Part shown: positions 17,427-27,048 of the stretch, piece after piece
Layout: every line of letters begins with the position of its first letter
Position numbering within the stretch: the stretch's first letter is position 1
Assembly (NCBI GenBank): GCA_005787035.1
Contig: SYCI01000103.1
Location: forward strand, 1-32,433
Reading direction: 5' to 3'
Length of the DNA: 32,433 bases
Origin: Actinomycetota bacterium
GTDB lineage: Bacteria > Actinomycetota > Acidimicrobiia > Acidimicrobiales > Ilumatobacteraceae
Made by a program: the position numbers and the translations under genes
Notes under the pieces: model-generated
The model's input: only the letters and a program-made list of their open reading frames with translations
Told to the model about the DNA's origin: nothing
Databases searched by the model: none

Positions 17427-18473
17427 TCAGTCGTCCCAGGTGACGGTGCGATTGACTTCGCTGATCTCCTTGACTTCGCTGATCTCGTTGGCCGCCGGTA
17501 CCCCGAGTTCGCGCATTTTGCGCGATTGCGGCCGCAGACGGCTTTCGAATGAGGACGCCGCCTTGTTGAAGTTCTCAACGGCCGATTTGAGGCCGCTGCC
17601 GACTTTGTTGAAATGGTCGACGAAGGTGGCCAAGCGGTCCGACAACTCGGCGGCCTCCTTGGCGATGATGGCTGCGTTCTCGGCCTGAGCAACCTGCTTC
17701 CAGCCGTACTCCACCGAGCGAAGCATGCCGAGGAGAGTCATGGGCGTGGCAAGGAGGATGCGAGATCCGATGGCGAACTCCGACAACGCCGGATCGGCGG
17801 TGAGAGCAGTGGCCAGAACACCCTCGGTCGGAACGAAAAGCACCACGAAATCGACCGCACCATCGACGTAACGCGAGTAGTCCTTGGCCGCGAGTTCGCG
17901 GATGTGCTTCTTCAGAGCTTCGGCCTGAACCTTGGGTGCGTTGGTGTTGTTCTCGAAGTCGATCTTGGGTGCCTTGGCATCGACCACGATGCGACGACCG
18001 TTCGGAAGGCTGACGACGAGATCGGGGCGGATGTTGGAGTCCTCGCCCGTGGTCGTGGCCTGATCGACCCACGAGATGTGCTTGGTCATTCCGGCGAGTT
18101 CGACGGTCCGCTTCAACTGGAGTTCACCCCAGTCGCCGGAAACCTTGGTGCCCTGCAGTGCGGTGGAGATCTGAAGAGTGGCCTGATTGAGACGGTTGCC
18201 TTGTTCGAAGAGGCGGTTGTTCTGCTCCGAGACGTTCTGGAACTCCTTCAGAAGGGTGGCCTTCTCCTCGGCCGCGGCGACTCGGTTTTCCGCCAATGCC
18301 TTCTGGATCACCTGGATCTGTTCGCGCACCGGTGCGAGAAGTGACTCGGGATCGAGAACGGGCGCGACAGGTGCGACCACGGGAGGCGGGGTCGGAGCGG
18401 GTCGACCCCGCAGCGTGTTGAGTGCGAAGAGTCCGCACAGGACGACGAGGAGGATCAGGATGGCGGTGTTCAT
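17427..18473 (-). CDS. rmuC: DNA recombination protein RmuC family
   Basis: N-terminal TM, coiled coil, RmuC core GDWGELQLKRTVELAGM...RPDLVVSLPNGRRIVVDAKAP...FVVLFVPTEGVLATAL...GSRILLATPMTLLGMLRSVEYGWKQ. Confidence 0.95.
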   Translation of the reverse strand: MNTAILILLVVLCGLFALNTLRGRPAPTPPPVVAPVAPVLDPESLLAPVREQIQVIQKALAENRVAAAEEKATLLKEFQNVSEQNNRLFEQGNRLNQATLQISTALQGTKVSGDWGELQLKRTVELAGMTKHISWVDQATTTGEDSNIRPDLVVSLPNGRRIVVDAKAPKIDFENNTNAPKVQAEALKKHIRELAAKDYSRYVDGAVDFVVLFVPTEGVLATALTADPALSEFAIGSRILLATPMTLLGMLRSVEYGWKQVAQAENAAIIAKEAAELSDRLATFVDHFNKVGSGLKSAVENFNKAASSFESRLRPQSRKMRELGVPAANEISEVKEISEVNRTVTWDD

Positions 18474-18507
18474 GACTCTCCAACGCTCCGAGTGGGTGAA
18501 TGTGTGC

Positions 18508-19299
18508 TCACGGGACCCGAATTCCTTCGGCGGCCACGACTTTGCCTTCGATCACGGTGAGGAGATACGGGGTGAGGACGATGGCTTCGGTGTCTTCGTC
18601 GGGTACGACCACGGTGGTCTGTCGACCGTTCACGAGTGGCCACCAGTTGGCCGGGCTGATGCTGCGGCTGGTGAAGGCACCGGTGGCCGGATCGCCGAAA
18701 GTGGGTAGTGACACGAAGATGAGATCGGCAACCGCAACCTTGAGCAGGCCGCTTAGAGACGGGTCGGATCCGTAGTCGTCGAGGCAGGCATCGGGATCGT
18801 CTCCGAATTCGGCCCGACAGGATTCGGATCCCCAGAACACCTGGCGGAGTTCGAAGGTGATGGTCCGCTCGGGTTCGTCGGCTGATGAGTCGATGTAGCC
18901 CCAGTAGTAACCATCGGGCAGAGCGGCGGTGATGACACCCTTGCTGATCCAGCTCGGCGAGAGTTCGGCCGAGATCGCCGGAACAACCGGCGGATCGACC
19001 AAGGTGAAGTCGTCGAGCACCGAGCCATCGGAATGATCGGAGTCCTCGGTTTCGATGTGGACGGTGACGGGTGGAGCCACGGTGCCACCGGGCTCGGACA
19101 CCGAAGGTGTGGTGTCGGCCGATGCGGACTCGGTCGGGGTCGAGGTGTCGGCCCCGCCGATCAGCGCCGGACTCGTTGCGGTGTCGTCGGAACGGTTAGC
19201 GGCGAACACCACGAGGCCTCCGACACCAGCCATGAGCAGGACCAGGAGGAAGAGAGGAAGGCGACTCGCCTTCCTCTTGCGACGTTTGCGCTTGGCCAC
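18508..19299 (-). CDS. membrane-anchored protein of unknown function
   Basis: Basic N-terminus MAKRKRRKRKASR followed by TM (LPLFLLVLLMAGVGGLVVFAA), Thr/Ser-rich linker, extracellular region with a Cys pair. Confidence 0.65.
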   Translation of the reverse strand: MAKRKRRKRKASRLPLFLLVLLMAGVGGLVVFAANRSDDTATSPALIGGADTSTPTESASADTTPSVSEPGGTVAPPVTVHIETEDSDHSDGSVLDDFTLVDPPVVPAISAELSPSWISKGVITAALPDGYYWGYIDSSADEPERTITFELRQVFWGSESCRAEFGDDPDACLDDYGSDPSLSGLLKVAVADLIFVSLPTFGDPATGAFTSRSISPANWWPLVNGRQTTVVVPDEDTEAIVLTPYLLTVIEGKVVAAEGIRVP

Positions 19300-19339
19300 G
19301 ACGACAGTCTGACAGACCCGTGTGGCGGGGTGCGGTTGC

Positions 19340-20266
19340 TCAGAGTTTCCGCAGGCGGACGTCGGACACTCGGTGATCGTGTCCCTTGCGCAGGATCAAC
19401 GAAGCCCGGTCGCGGGTGGGCTCGATGTTTTCGCGCAGGTTGAGTCCGTTGATCTCTTTCCAGATGAATCGTGCGGTTGCGACTGCTTCATCGGAGGTGA
19501 GTTGCGCGTAGTGCTGGAAGAAGCTGTTCGGATCTTGGAAGACCGAGTTCATGAGTGAGAGAAAGCGATCGACGTACCAGTTCTCGATGTCGGCTTCGTC
19601 GGCGTCGATGTAGATCGAGAAATCGAAGTAGTCGCTCACGAACTCGGTCGCGTCGGATCCCGGTGCTCCCACCTGCAAGACGTTGAGCCCCTCGAGGATC
19701 AAGATGTCGGGCTGGCACACCTTGACCGATTCTCCGTCGACGATGTCGTACACCACGTGGCTGTAAACAGGAGCCGAGACGGTCGGTTGACCGCTCTTCA
19801 GATCGCGGAGGAACTTGAGAAGTGCCCGAGTGTCGTAACTCTCCGGGAACCCCTTGCGGTTCATGATGCCGCGTTCGTCGAGAACCCGGTTGGGGTGCAG
19901 GAAGCCATCGGTGGTGATGAGGTCGACCTTGGGATGGTCGGGCCAACGCGCGAGCAGTGCCTGCAGGATGCGGGCGAAGGTGCTCTTGCCCACAGCAACG
20001 GAGCCGGCGACGCCGATCACGTACGGAACCTTCGGGGCGAGAGTGCCAAGGAACGTGGCCGACACCTTGTGCAGATTCTGTGTGGCCGACACGTAGAGAT
20101 TCAGCAGGCGGGTGAGTGGCAGGTACACCGCAGCGACCTCGTCGAGGTCGATGCTCTCGTTGATGCCGCGCAGGTTGTCGAGATCGGTCTCCCGCAGGGT
20201 CATGGGTGTGGCGGCTCGAAGTTCGGCCCATTGATCGCGGTCGAAAGAGACGTAGCGCTCGCCCAC
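19340..20266 (-). CDS. coaA: type I pantothenate kinase
   Basis: [39 protein letters not shown]-loop, [42 protein letters not shown]. Confidence 0.97.
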   Translation of the reverse strand: MGERYVSFDRDQWAELRAATPMTLRETDLDNLRGINESIDLDEVAAVYLPLTRLLNLYVSATQNLHKVSATFLGTLAPKVPYVIGVAGSVAVGKSTFARILQALLARWPDHPKVDLITTDGFLHPNRVLDERGIMNRKGFPESYDTRALLKFLRDLKSGQPTVSAPVYSHVVYDIVDGESVKVCQPDILILEGLNVLQVGAPGSDATEFVSDYFDFSIYIDADEADIENWYVDRFLSLMNSVFQDPNSFFQHYAQLTSDEAVATARFIWKEINGLNLRENIEPTRDRASLILRKGHDHRVSDVRLRKL

Positions 20267-20311
20267 GTCCCGAACGCTACGGCCCGACAGCCCGAACCGA
20301 CGACTTCGCCG

Positions 20312-21292
20312 TCAGGAGGGGCGACGAGGCGAGACCGATCCCTCGCCCGCGGTGAGTACATCGACGCCCGTGTCGGTCACGAGCACGGTGTGTTCGAACT
20401 GCGCGGTTCGCTTGCCGTCGGCGGTCACGGCAGTCCAGTCGTCGTCCCACATCTTGTGCTGCCAGGTGCCGATCGTGATCATCGGCTCGATCGTGACGAC
20501 CATGCCGGGCTTCATGATCATGTCGTTACGCGGGTCGTAGTAGTGCAACACCTGGATGTCGGTGTGGAACTGCTCGCCGATTCCGTGGCCGATGAACGCC
20601 CGCACGACACCCAGTCGATTCTTGGTGGCGTGATCCTCGATGGCCCGGCCGATATCGGACAACGGACGGTCGGGGCGCACGGCCTCGATCCCCCGCCACA
20701 TGCATTCTTCGGTGACCTTCACGAGTCGTCGGCTCTCAGCGTCGACATCACCCACGAAGAACGTCGCATTGGTATCGCCGTGCACGCCACCCACGTAACA
20801 CGTCACGTCGAGATTGATGATGTCGCCATCGTGCAGCACCGTGGAGTCGGGGATGCCGTGGCAGATGACTTCGTTGAGTGACGTGCACACACTCTTGGGG
20901 TAACGGTGATAGTTGAGCGGGCTCGGATACGCACCGCGCTCGACGGTCAGATCGTGCACGAACACGTCGATGTCGTCGGTGGTGATGCCGGGCTTCACGA
21001 ACTCACCCGCCAGACGCAGAATGTCGGCCGCCATCGTGCACGCGTGCCGCATGCGCTCGATGATCTCGGGAGATTTCACCCGTGGTTCGTTCCAGCGCGG
21101 TACGTCACCGCTATCGGCATACGGCGGTCGGGCGATGTGCGACGGAACAGTGCGCATCGGTGAGACGACTCCGGGAAGGATCCGCCCCTCCATGCCCTTG
21201 TGACACCGCTTGTAACGACGCCCCGAACCGCACCAGCACGGATCGTTCGACTGCGGCAGAACCGCAGGAGGAGTCCGGCTGTCGATCGTCAC
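20312..21292 (-). CDS. map: type I methionine aminopeptidase with N-terminal SEC-C zinc motif
   Basis: N-terminal CWCGSGRRYKRCHKG; CTSLNEVICHGIPD, GDIINLDVTCYVGGVHGDTNATFFVG, GHGIGEQFHTDIQVLHY, VTIEPMI. Confidence 0.97.
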   Translation of the reverse strand: MTIDSRTPPAVLPQSNDPCWCGSGRRYKRCHKGMEGRILPGVVSPMRTVPSHIARPPYADSGDVPRWNEPRVKSPEIIERMRHACTMAADILRLAGEFVKPGITTDDIDVFVHDLTVERGAYPSPLNYHRYPKSVCTSLNEVICHGIPDSTVLHDGDIINLDVTCYVGGVHGDTNATFFVGDVDAESRRLVKVTEECMWRGIEAVRPDRPLSDIGRAIEDHATKNRLGVVRAFIGHGIGEQFHTDIQVLHYYDPRNDMIMKPGMVVTIEPMITIGTWQHKMWDDDWTAVTADGKRTAQFEHTVLVTDTGVDVLTAGEGSVSPRRPS

Positions 21293-21431
21293 GCCGTCAG
21301 GTTATCGGTGGCCGCTTCGGTGACCGTCGGCCGAGTCGCCGATGAATGGGACTCCCGACCCATCGACCGTCAAGCCTCCGTCGCCCACGATCTCGATCAC
21401 ATCACTTCGTTCGGTCTCTGGTGAGGGAGTC

Positions 21432-22094
21432 ATGAATCAACAACCAACAACATCGATCGGTTCGATCGAAGGTCGCAAGGCCGCCGTCGACGCTCGGGTG
21501 CTGGCACCCCTTCGCCGACGAGGCGTACGTCTACCCGAACTCGGAATCGGGATCGCAGTCATCCTCGTGTCGGTCATCGGCTCGCTGTGGTGGCAGTCCC
21601 GAGGCGCCAGTCCGAATCGAATTGCCGTGGCGGCCGACGACTTGAGGGCGGGCGACATTCTGGAGTCGGATGATCTGGCCGCGGTCAGCATCTCGAGTGA
21701 CGACGAGTTGCTGCTCCTCGCGGCGGCCGAGGCGACAACGATCGTCGGTCAGCGGGTCGTCACCGACATCCCGGCGGGTACTCCTCTCACGCGAGCCCAG
21801 TTCTCGGAACTGATGCCACTTTCCTCGACCGAATCGTTGGTGGGAGTGGTCGTGGATGCTTCGCGGGCGCCGCTGGAGATCGTCGCCGGCGATCTTGTCG
21901 ATGTGGTCGCGCTCGATCGGGATCTCACCGGCTCCGACATCGTGAGTTCCGTCGTTCGGCAGGCCCAAGTGTGGTCGGTTTCCGTACCGAATGAGGTTCT
22001 CGATGAACGCTCGGTCACCTTGCGAGTACCCAAGTCGTCGATCGACCTCTTCGTGGGGCACGACGAGATCCACCTGATGAAAGCCGGCTCCTGA
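21432..22094 (+). CDS. SAF domain-containing protein (CpaB/RcpC-like pilus assembly)
   Basis: TM (ELGIGIAVILVSVIGSLWW) then SAF-like IAVAADDLRAGDILESDDLAAVSIS...GQRVVTDIPAGTPLTRAQF; first gene of the Tad cluster. Confidence 0.85.
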   Translation: MNQQPTTSIGSIEGRKAAVDARVLAPLRRRGVRLPELGIGIAVILVSVIGSLWWQSRGASPNRIAVAADDLRAGDILESDDLAAVSISSDDELLLLAAAEATTIVGQRVVTDIPAGTPLTRAQFSELMPLSSTESLVGVVVDASRAPLEIVAGDLVDVVALDRDLTGSDIVSSVVRQAQVWSVSVPNEVLDERSVTLRVPKSSIDLFVGHDEIHLMKAGS

Positions 22095-22095
22095 C

Positions 22096-22776
22096 ATGGC
22101 TCTCGTCGTCACTGCCACGACCGGTGGTCTGATGGACCTCGGAACGGTCTCGCTGCACATCGCCTCGATGTGGTCCACTCCGGTGTGCGTCATCGAGGCC
22201 GACCCCGATGGCGGTCGACTGGCCGCTCGACACAACTGGGAGGTCCGACCGGGGCTCGTGGAGCTCGCCGCTCGTTTGCGATCCTCGACCGGCACCCCAC
22301 CGAAGACCGATGAATTCATTCGACATCATGGTGATGGTGTGTCGGTGGTTGTTGCACCTCCGGCGGCCGAACCAGTCATCGCCGCCCTCGGTGTCCTGGC
22401 TTCCCGACCGCGAATGCTCGAAGAGGCGATTGGTACCGACGTGATCGTCGATGTCGGTCGCGCCCGACCGGATTCCCCGGCTCGAGAATTGATCGCAGCC
22501 GCCGACGTACGTCTCCTCGTGACCCGAACCGATCTCGAGGATGTCGTGTCGGTCGTCCATCGAAGCGATCATCTTCGGTCGCTCGGCGACTGGAAGGTAC
22601 TCACGGCCGGTGGTCGATACGGAATGGACGAGGTCGACCGCGCTCTGGAGTGGCCGGTGATCGCCGATCTGCTGCCGAGCGATCGGAGGAGTAGCGGCCG
22701 CCTGAAGGAAGCAGTTGCCCGACTTCGTTCGACTTCGATGGTGGACACATCTCATCTGGTGACGGCGGTGGCGTAG
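22096..22776 (+). CDS. TadZ/CpaE-like ParA-family protein with degenerate P-loop
   Basis: ALVVTATTGGLMDLGTVSLHIASMWSTPVCVIEADPDGGRLAARH; ParA/MinD-like layout and genomic position, but no Walker A lysine. Confidence 0.65.
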   Translation: MALVVTATTGGLMDLGTVSLHIASMWSTPVCVIEADPDGGRLAARHNWEVRPGLVELAARLRSSTGTPPKTDEFIRHHGDGVSVVVAPPAAEPVIAALGVLASRPRMLEEAIGTDVIVDVGRARPDSPARELIAAADVRLLVTRTDLEDVVSVVHRSDHLRSLGDWKVLTAGGRYGMDEVDRALEWPVIADLLPSDRRSSGRLKEAVARLRSTSMVDTSHLVTAVA

Positions 22777-22778
22777 CC

Positions 22779-24086
22779 ATGGACGACCAGATCCTGATGA
22801 ACAAGGTTCGTGAGCGAGCGGCCGAAGCACTGATCGCTCACCGCCAGGAGAGTCGAGAGACCGGCGCGCGACCGAGGCCCGGAGCCGAAGAGGTGGTCAT
22901 TCGCTCGGCTTGCGGAGTCCTCCTCGACGAGGAGGCGTCGTCGCGCCTGTTGAGTGGCCGTCCCACTCTCGACATCGACACCGAACGACGGATCACCAAG
23001 CGTGTCGTCGACGAGTTGCTCGGGATGGGGCCCCTGCAGGACCTCCTCGACGATCCGGAGATCACCGACATTCACGTCCGGGGCACCTCGCCGGTTTGGG
23101 TGAAGCGACGGGATGGAAGCCGGCTCGAGATTCCGTCCATCGTCGATCACCCCGATGAATTGGTTGCGCTCGTTCGAAATGCAGCTTCACGGTCGTCCCG
23201 CGGTGAGCGTCGCTTCGATGCCTCGACCGTCGAGTGCAACCTCTGTCTGGAAGATGGCAGCCGGCTGTTCGCCATCATGGACGTCTCGTCCGAGCCCTCG
23301 TTGGTGATCAGAAAGCACCAGTTCTCACTTGCATCCCTGTCCGATCTCGAATCCACCGGGATCTTCGGCTCCGAAGTGAGTGACTTCTTCCGAGCTGCCG
23401 TCCGGGCCCGTAGGAACATCGTGATCGCCGGTGGCACCGGGTCCGGAAAGACGACTCTTCTGCGCGCCCTGATCAACGAGGTTCCACGGGACGAGCGCAT
23501 CGTCACGATCGAGGATGCCTACGAGTTGGGTATCGACCGTTTCGGAGATCTGCACCCCGACCACGACGCACTGCAATCGAGGCCACCGAACATCGAGGGC
23601 AACGGCGCCATTCCTTTGGCCGATCTGACTCGGATGGCTCTACGAATGGATCCTGATCGAGTGATCGTCGGCGAAGTGCGGGGCGCGGAGGCCTTTCCGA
23701 TGTTGATGGCAATGAGCCAAGGAAACAACGGATCCATGTGCACGTTGCACGCCGACTCGACTCGATCGGTCTTCCCCAAGCTCGCGGCGTACGTTTCCAT
23801 GGCTGAAACAGGACTTCCCGTCGACATCGTCAATCTCGTGATCGCCTCGGCGGTGCACCTCGTCGTGCACATCGAAATTCGCAACGGCCGACGGAGGATC
23901 ACGAGCATTCGAGAGGTGGTCGATGCCGACGGGGCTCGCATCGTTTCGAATGAGATCTTCGAGAGTGATCAACGTGGTCGTCTCGAGTCCGCATTTCCGA
24001 TGACGGCCGAACTGCGGGATCTGCTCGACGAATACGGATATGCCGCGATTCGGGACAACTCACGCCGATTCCCGGTGGTGGCCTGA
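22779..24086 (+). CDS. tadA: TadA/CpaF-family pilus assembly ATPase
   Basis: RRNIVIAGGTGSGKTTLLRALINEVPRDERIVTIEDAYELGI, LTRMALRMDPDRVIVGEVRGAEAFPMLMAMSQGNNGSMCTLHADS. Confidence 0.95.
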   Translation: MDDQILMNKVRERAAEALIAHRQESRETGARPRPGAEEVVIRSACGVLLDEEASSRLLSGRPTLDIDTERRITKRVVDELLGMGPLQDLLDDPEITDIHVRGTSPVWVKRRDGSRLEIPSIVDHPDELVALVRNAASRSSRGERRFDASTVECNLCLEDGSRLFAIMDVSSEPSLVIRKHQFSLASLSDLESTGIFGSEVSDFFRAAVRARRNIVIAGGTGSGKTTLLRALINEVPRDERIVTIEDAYELGIDRFGDLHPDHDALQSRPPNIEGNGAIPLADLTRMALRMDPDRVIVGEVRGAEAFPMLMAMSQGNNGSMCTLHADSTRSVFPKLAAYVSMAETGLPVDIVNLVIASAVHLVVHIEIRNGRRRITSIREVVDADGARIVSNEIFESDQRGRLESAFPMTAELRDLLDEYGYAAIRDNSRRFPVVA

Positions 24087-24793
24087 TGTCGGTCGTCTGG
24101 TCTCTCGCCTTCGGTCTCTCCATCGGCTCGGGTGCGGTGTTCGTCATCGCGGCGTTGCGAGGTGTGGAGTTTCCGGGAGGTCATCGGTCCAAGGGAAGTT
24201 CTCGTTCCGGGAATTCCGACGATCGACCCCTGGTGGAAGGTCTTGCCGTCTGGATCGAGCAACTCCGCGACATGATGGCCGGCGCGCGGGGACTCGAGCA
24301 GGCCTTGTCGGCAAGTGCGACGACCGCACCCAGCATTGTTCGACCGGCTGTGGAGCGCCTTTCGGCCAATCTCGAGTTTCAATCGCTATCAACGGCGGCT
24401 CGTGGTTTCGCTTCGGATGTGAATCATCCCCTGGCCGACTTCGTGGCTGCGGTTCTGATCACGACTTCTCGGCATCAAGCCCGGGACGTCGTGGCTTTGC
24501 TGACCCAGTTGGCCGAGACATGTCGCGATGAGGTTTCGATGCGTACCCGGGTGTGGGTGTCGCGTGCGCGTACCCGAAGTGCGGTGCGGATCATCTCGGT
24601 GGTGGTCGTTGCATTCATTGCGGGTCTCTTCATCCTCAATCGCGACTATCTGGCTCCTTACTCGTCGGCAGGTGGCGCCATCGTGCTGGTCGTCGTGGTC
24701 TCGCTCTTCGCCGGATCCTTCCTGGGTCTCCGGCAACTGGCCCAATTCGACGTTCCTCCTCGGTTCGTGGCCGCATCAGAGGTCGAATCATGA
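24086..24793 (+). CDS. TadB-like type II secretion system F domain membrane protein
   Basis: T2SSF-like helical arrangement; C-terminal TMs IISVVVVAFIAGLFILNRDYLAPYSSAGGAIVLVVVVSLFAGSFLGLRQLA; start overlaps tadA stop. Confidence 0.8.
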   Translation: MSVVWSLAFGLSIGSGAVFVIAALRGVEFPGGHRSKGSSRSGNSDDRPLVEGLAVWIEQLRDMMAGARGLEQALSASATTAPSIVRPAVERLSANLEFQSLSTAARGFASDVNHPLADFVAAVLITTSRHQARDVVALLTQLAETCRDEVSMRTRVWVSRARTRSAVRIISVVVVAFIAGLFILNRDYLAPYSSAGGAIVLVVVVSLFAGSFLGLRQLAQFDVPPRFVAASEVES

Positions 24794-25635
24794 GCATTCT
24801 CATGGGGGCTTTGCTCGGTACGGGTGTGCTGCTGGTCATGATGGCGATGCGACCACGCGAACTGGAAGTGGCCCTGGCCACTTTTGGTACCGGGGCGATC
24901 CGCTCGGAAACGATGGCTCGACGAGCCCTCCGACTTTCCGCGACGCGATTTGCTCCAGCGTCGAGTGATCTTGCGGTCACCGGTCGTTCACTCGAGTCGT
25001 TTGCCCTCGAACGCATCGTGTGCCTGGCGATCGGCGCCGGGATTCCGATCGGTTGTGGAGTGATCACCCGAATCGGAGGCCTGACACTTCCGATCGGCTT
25101 GCTGTTGCCGTTCGTTCTCGCAGGAGCAACGGCCGGTGCGATGTTGCCCGTCATGACCGTTCGTCAATCGGCGGTGTCGGCCCGTCGGGACTTCCGCTCG
25201 TCCTTGTCCGCCTACCTCGATCTCGTTTCGATCATGCTGGCCGGGGGAGCTGGAGCGGAAACCGCCCTCGTCGCCGCGGCCCGAGTCGGATCCGGTCGAA
25301 CCTTTGCCGTCGTGACCGAGTGCCTCGAAATCGCGCGTTCCAGCCGACGTTCGTTGTGGAGCGTTCTCGCCGAAGAAGGCGACCGTCTCGGGATCATCGA
25401 GCTCCCCGAGCTCGCATCGACCATCCAGTTGAGTGGTGAGCACGGTGCTCGTATGACGGCATCACTCACCGCCAAGGCACGTTCCCTGCGCGCCAAGCAG
25501 ATGGCCGACATCGAAGCTTCGGCGAACGCGGCCACCGAACGAATGGGTTTACCCATGGTCCTGATGTTCATGGGATTCCTGGTGCTTCTCGGGTATCCGG
25601 CGATGCACCTCATCAGTCAGGGATTCAGCAGCTGA
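24790..25635 (+). CDS. TadC-like type II secretion system F domain membrane protein
   Basis: MSILMGALLGTGVLLVMMAMRP...RRDFRSSLSAYLDLVSIMLAGGAGAETALVAAARVG...LPMVLMFMGFLVLLGYPAMHLI; ATGA overlap with preceding gene. ORF track start at 24553 is upstream of the true start. Confidence 0.85.
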   Translation: MSILMGALLGTGVLLVMMAMRPRELEVALATFGTGAIRSETMARRALRLSATRFAPASSDLAVTGRSLESFALERIVCLAIGAGIPIGCGVITRIGGLTLPIGLLLPFVLAGATAGAMLPVMTVRQSAVSARRDFRSSLSAYLDLVSIMLAGGAGAETALVAAARVGSGRTFAVVTECLEIARSSRRSLWSVLAEEGDRLGIIELPELASTIQLSGEHGARMTASLTAKARSLRAKQMADIEASANAATERMGLPMVLMFMGFLVLLGYPAMHLISQGFSS

Positions 25636-25669
25636 ATCACTGGGAAACAACACACCAAAGGAGAAAGAA

Positions 25670-25864
25670 ATGACGCAATTCAGACAGATCTGGGACTACT
25701 ACTCGATTCGCTTGGCGGCGTCTCGAGAAGCGGACCAAGACGCTGGTGAGGTCAGCGCAACGACGGTGGTACTGGCCGCTGCGCTGATCGCCTTGGCGAT
25801 CTCGGTCGGGGTCATCATCACCAACAAGGTTCGTGACAAGGCGAACAGCCTCGACCTGGGCTGA
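25670..25864 (+). CDS. small Flp-pilin-like protein
   Basis: 64 aa with hydrophilic leader, EVSATTVVLAAALIALAISVGVIITNKV helix; between TadC and TadE genes; strong AAAGGAG ribosome binding site just upstream. Confidence 0.75.
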   Translation: MTQFRQIWDYYSIRLAASREADQDAGEVSATTVVLAAALIALAISVGVIITNKVRDKANSLDLG

Positions 25865-25871
25865 ATCCGAC

Positions 25872-26255
25872 ATGAGATCAACTCGTCGCGATCGAGGTTC
25901 GGCCACCTCCGAACTCGTGATCCTCACCCCGGTTTTGGTTCTTCTGATTCTGCTGGTCGTACAGATGTCGATCTACTTCCACGCTTCGCACGTGGCGTCA
26001 GCAGCCGCTTCGGAAGGCGCTGCGGTGGGGGCCGGGGCCGTACCGGACGAGGGCCGGGCCGAGATCGCGGCGACCGAGTTCGTTCGACAGCTGGGCGGGA
26101 CCATCACCCAACCACCCCGCGCGTCGATCGATTCCGAATTGATGAAGGTCCGGGTCTCGGTCGCCATTCCGGCGATCGTCCCGTTTTTCACCGAAGAGGT
26201 CGTGCGTGAGGCAGTGGAGCCGCTCGAAGAGGTCGTGGTGGAGGCCGAGCGATGA
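25872..26255 (+). CDS. TadE-like pseudopilin
   Basis: MRSTRRDRGSATSELVILTPVLVLLILLVVQMSIYFHASHVASAAASEGAAVGAGA. Confidence 0.88.
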   Translation: MRSTRRDRGSATSELVILTPVLVLLILLVVQMSIYFHASHVASAAASEGAAVGAGAVPDEGRAEIAATEFVRQLGGTITQPPRASIDSELMKVRVSVAIPAIVPFFTEEVVREAVEPLEEVVVEAER

Positions 26256-26659
26256 AGCGATTGCTCCGGGACCACGGGAGTGTGTCGGTCGAGATGGTCG
26301 TACTCACCCCTCTGCTCGTTGTACTCACCTTGTTCGGAGTCTTCGCGGGCCGAGTGACCGAAGGTCTCACCTCGGTCCGACACGCAGCCGATCAAGGGGC
26401 GCGGGCTGCTTCGAAGGTTGCCGTGGCGCGGATGGAGATGGTCGGCCGCGAGGCCGCTCTGGAGGATTTGCGGAGTCACGATGTGGCTTGCACTACCCCT
26501 CGCATTTCGGTCACCCGAGGTGACGGCGGACGGACGGTCACGGTGGGTATCGAATGCTTCTCATCCAACGATGGACTCGGACTCCTCGGCGTCTCCTCAC
26601 CCCCGACGCGAGCAAGCTCGACCGAAGTCATCGACTTCTATCGCGGAGGAGACGAATGA
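26252..26659 (+). CDS. TadE-like pseudopilin (second copy)
   Basis: MKRLLRDHGSVSVEMVVLTPLLVVLTLFGVFAGRVTEGLTSVRHAADQGARAASKVA; ATGA overlap with the preceding gene. Confidence 0.82.
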   Translation: MKRLLRDHGSVSVEMVVLTPLLVVLTLFGVFAGRVTEGLTSVRHAADQGARAASKVAVARMEMVGREAALEDLRSHDVACTTPRISVTRGDGGRTVTVGIECFSSNDGLGLLGVSSPPTRASSTEVIDFYRGGDE

Positions 26660-27048
26660 GGGCGACGTGTCGCGACCATGGGATCATCTCAGCTTTCGTC
26701 GTCGGCATCGTGCTGACTCTCATTCTGTCCACCGGGCTCGCTCTCGACAGTGGTCGATTGGTTGCCGCGCGAGTCGAGATCGCCGACCACGCCGAAAATG
26801 CAGCCCGACTCGCAGCGCAGGAAGTAGTGGGTATCCGTTCGGGCCGTCCGGTGGTCGACCCGGTACGAGGCCGCCGTGTCGCCTCCACTTACTTGGCAAG
26901 TCATGGCCTGGACGGAACCGTCACTATCGGATCGCGATCGGTCACCGTCGAGGTCCACACGACTCGGAACATGCTGATACTCCAGTTGGCTGGTATTTCG
27001 TCGAAGACGGTGTCGGCATCCCGTACTGCGGAGATCACCGACGCATGA
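26656..27048 (+). CDS. TadG/TadE-neighbourhood-like pilus protein
   Basis: MRATCRDHGIISAFVVGIVLTLILSTGLALDSGRLVAARVEIADHAENAARLAAQEVVG; ATGA overlap. Confidence 0.78.
   Translation: MRATCRDHGIISAFVVGIVLTLILSTGLALDSGRLVAARVEIADHAENAARLAAQEVVGIRSGRPVVDPVRGRRVASTYLASHGLDGTVTIGSRSVTVEVHTTRNMLILQLAGISSKTVSASRTAEITDA

Noticed and set aside
26418-27044. N-terminal 200+ aa extension of the 908-aa ORF upstream of the BTAD-like protein
   Set aside because: Overlaps two pilus genes in another frame; ATG 27045 with ATGA coupling gives a sensible TM-first protein.
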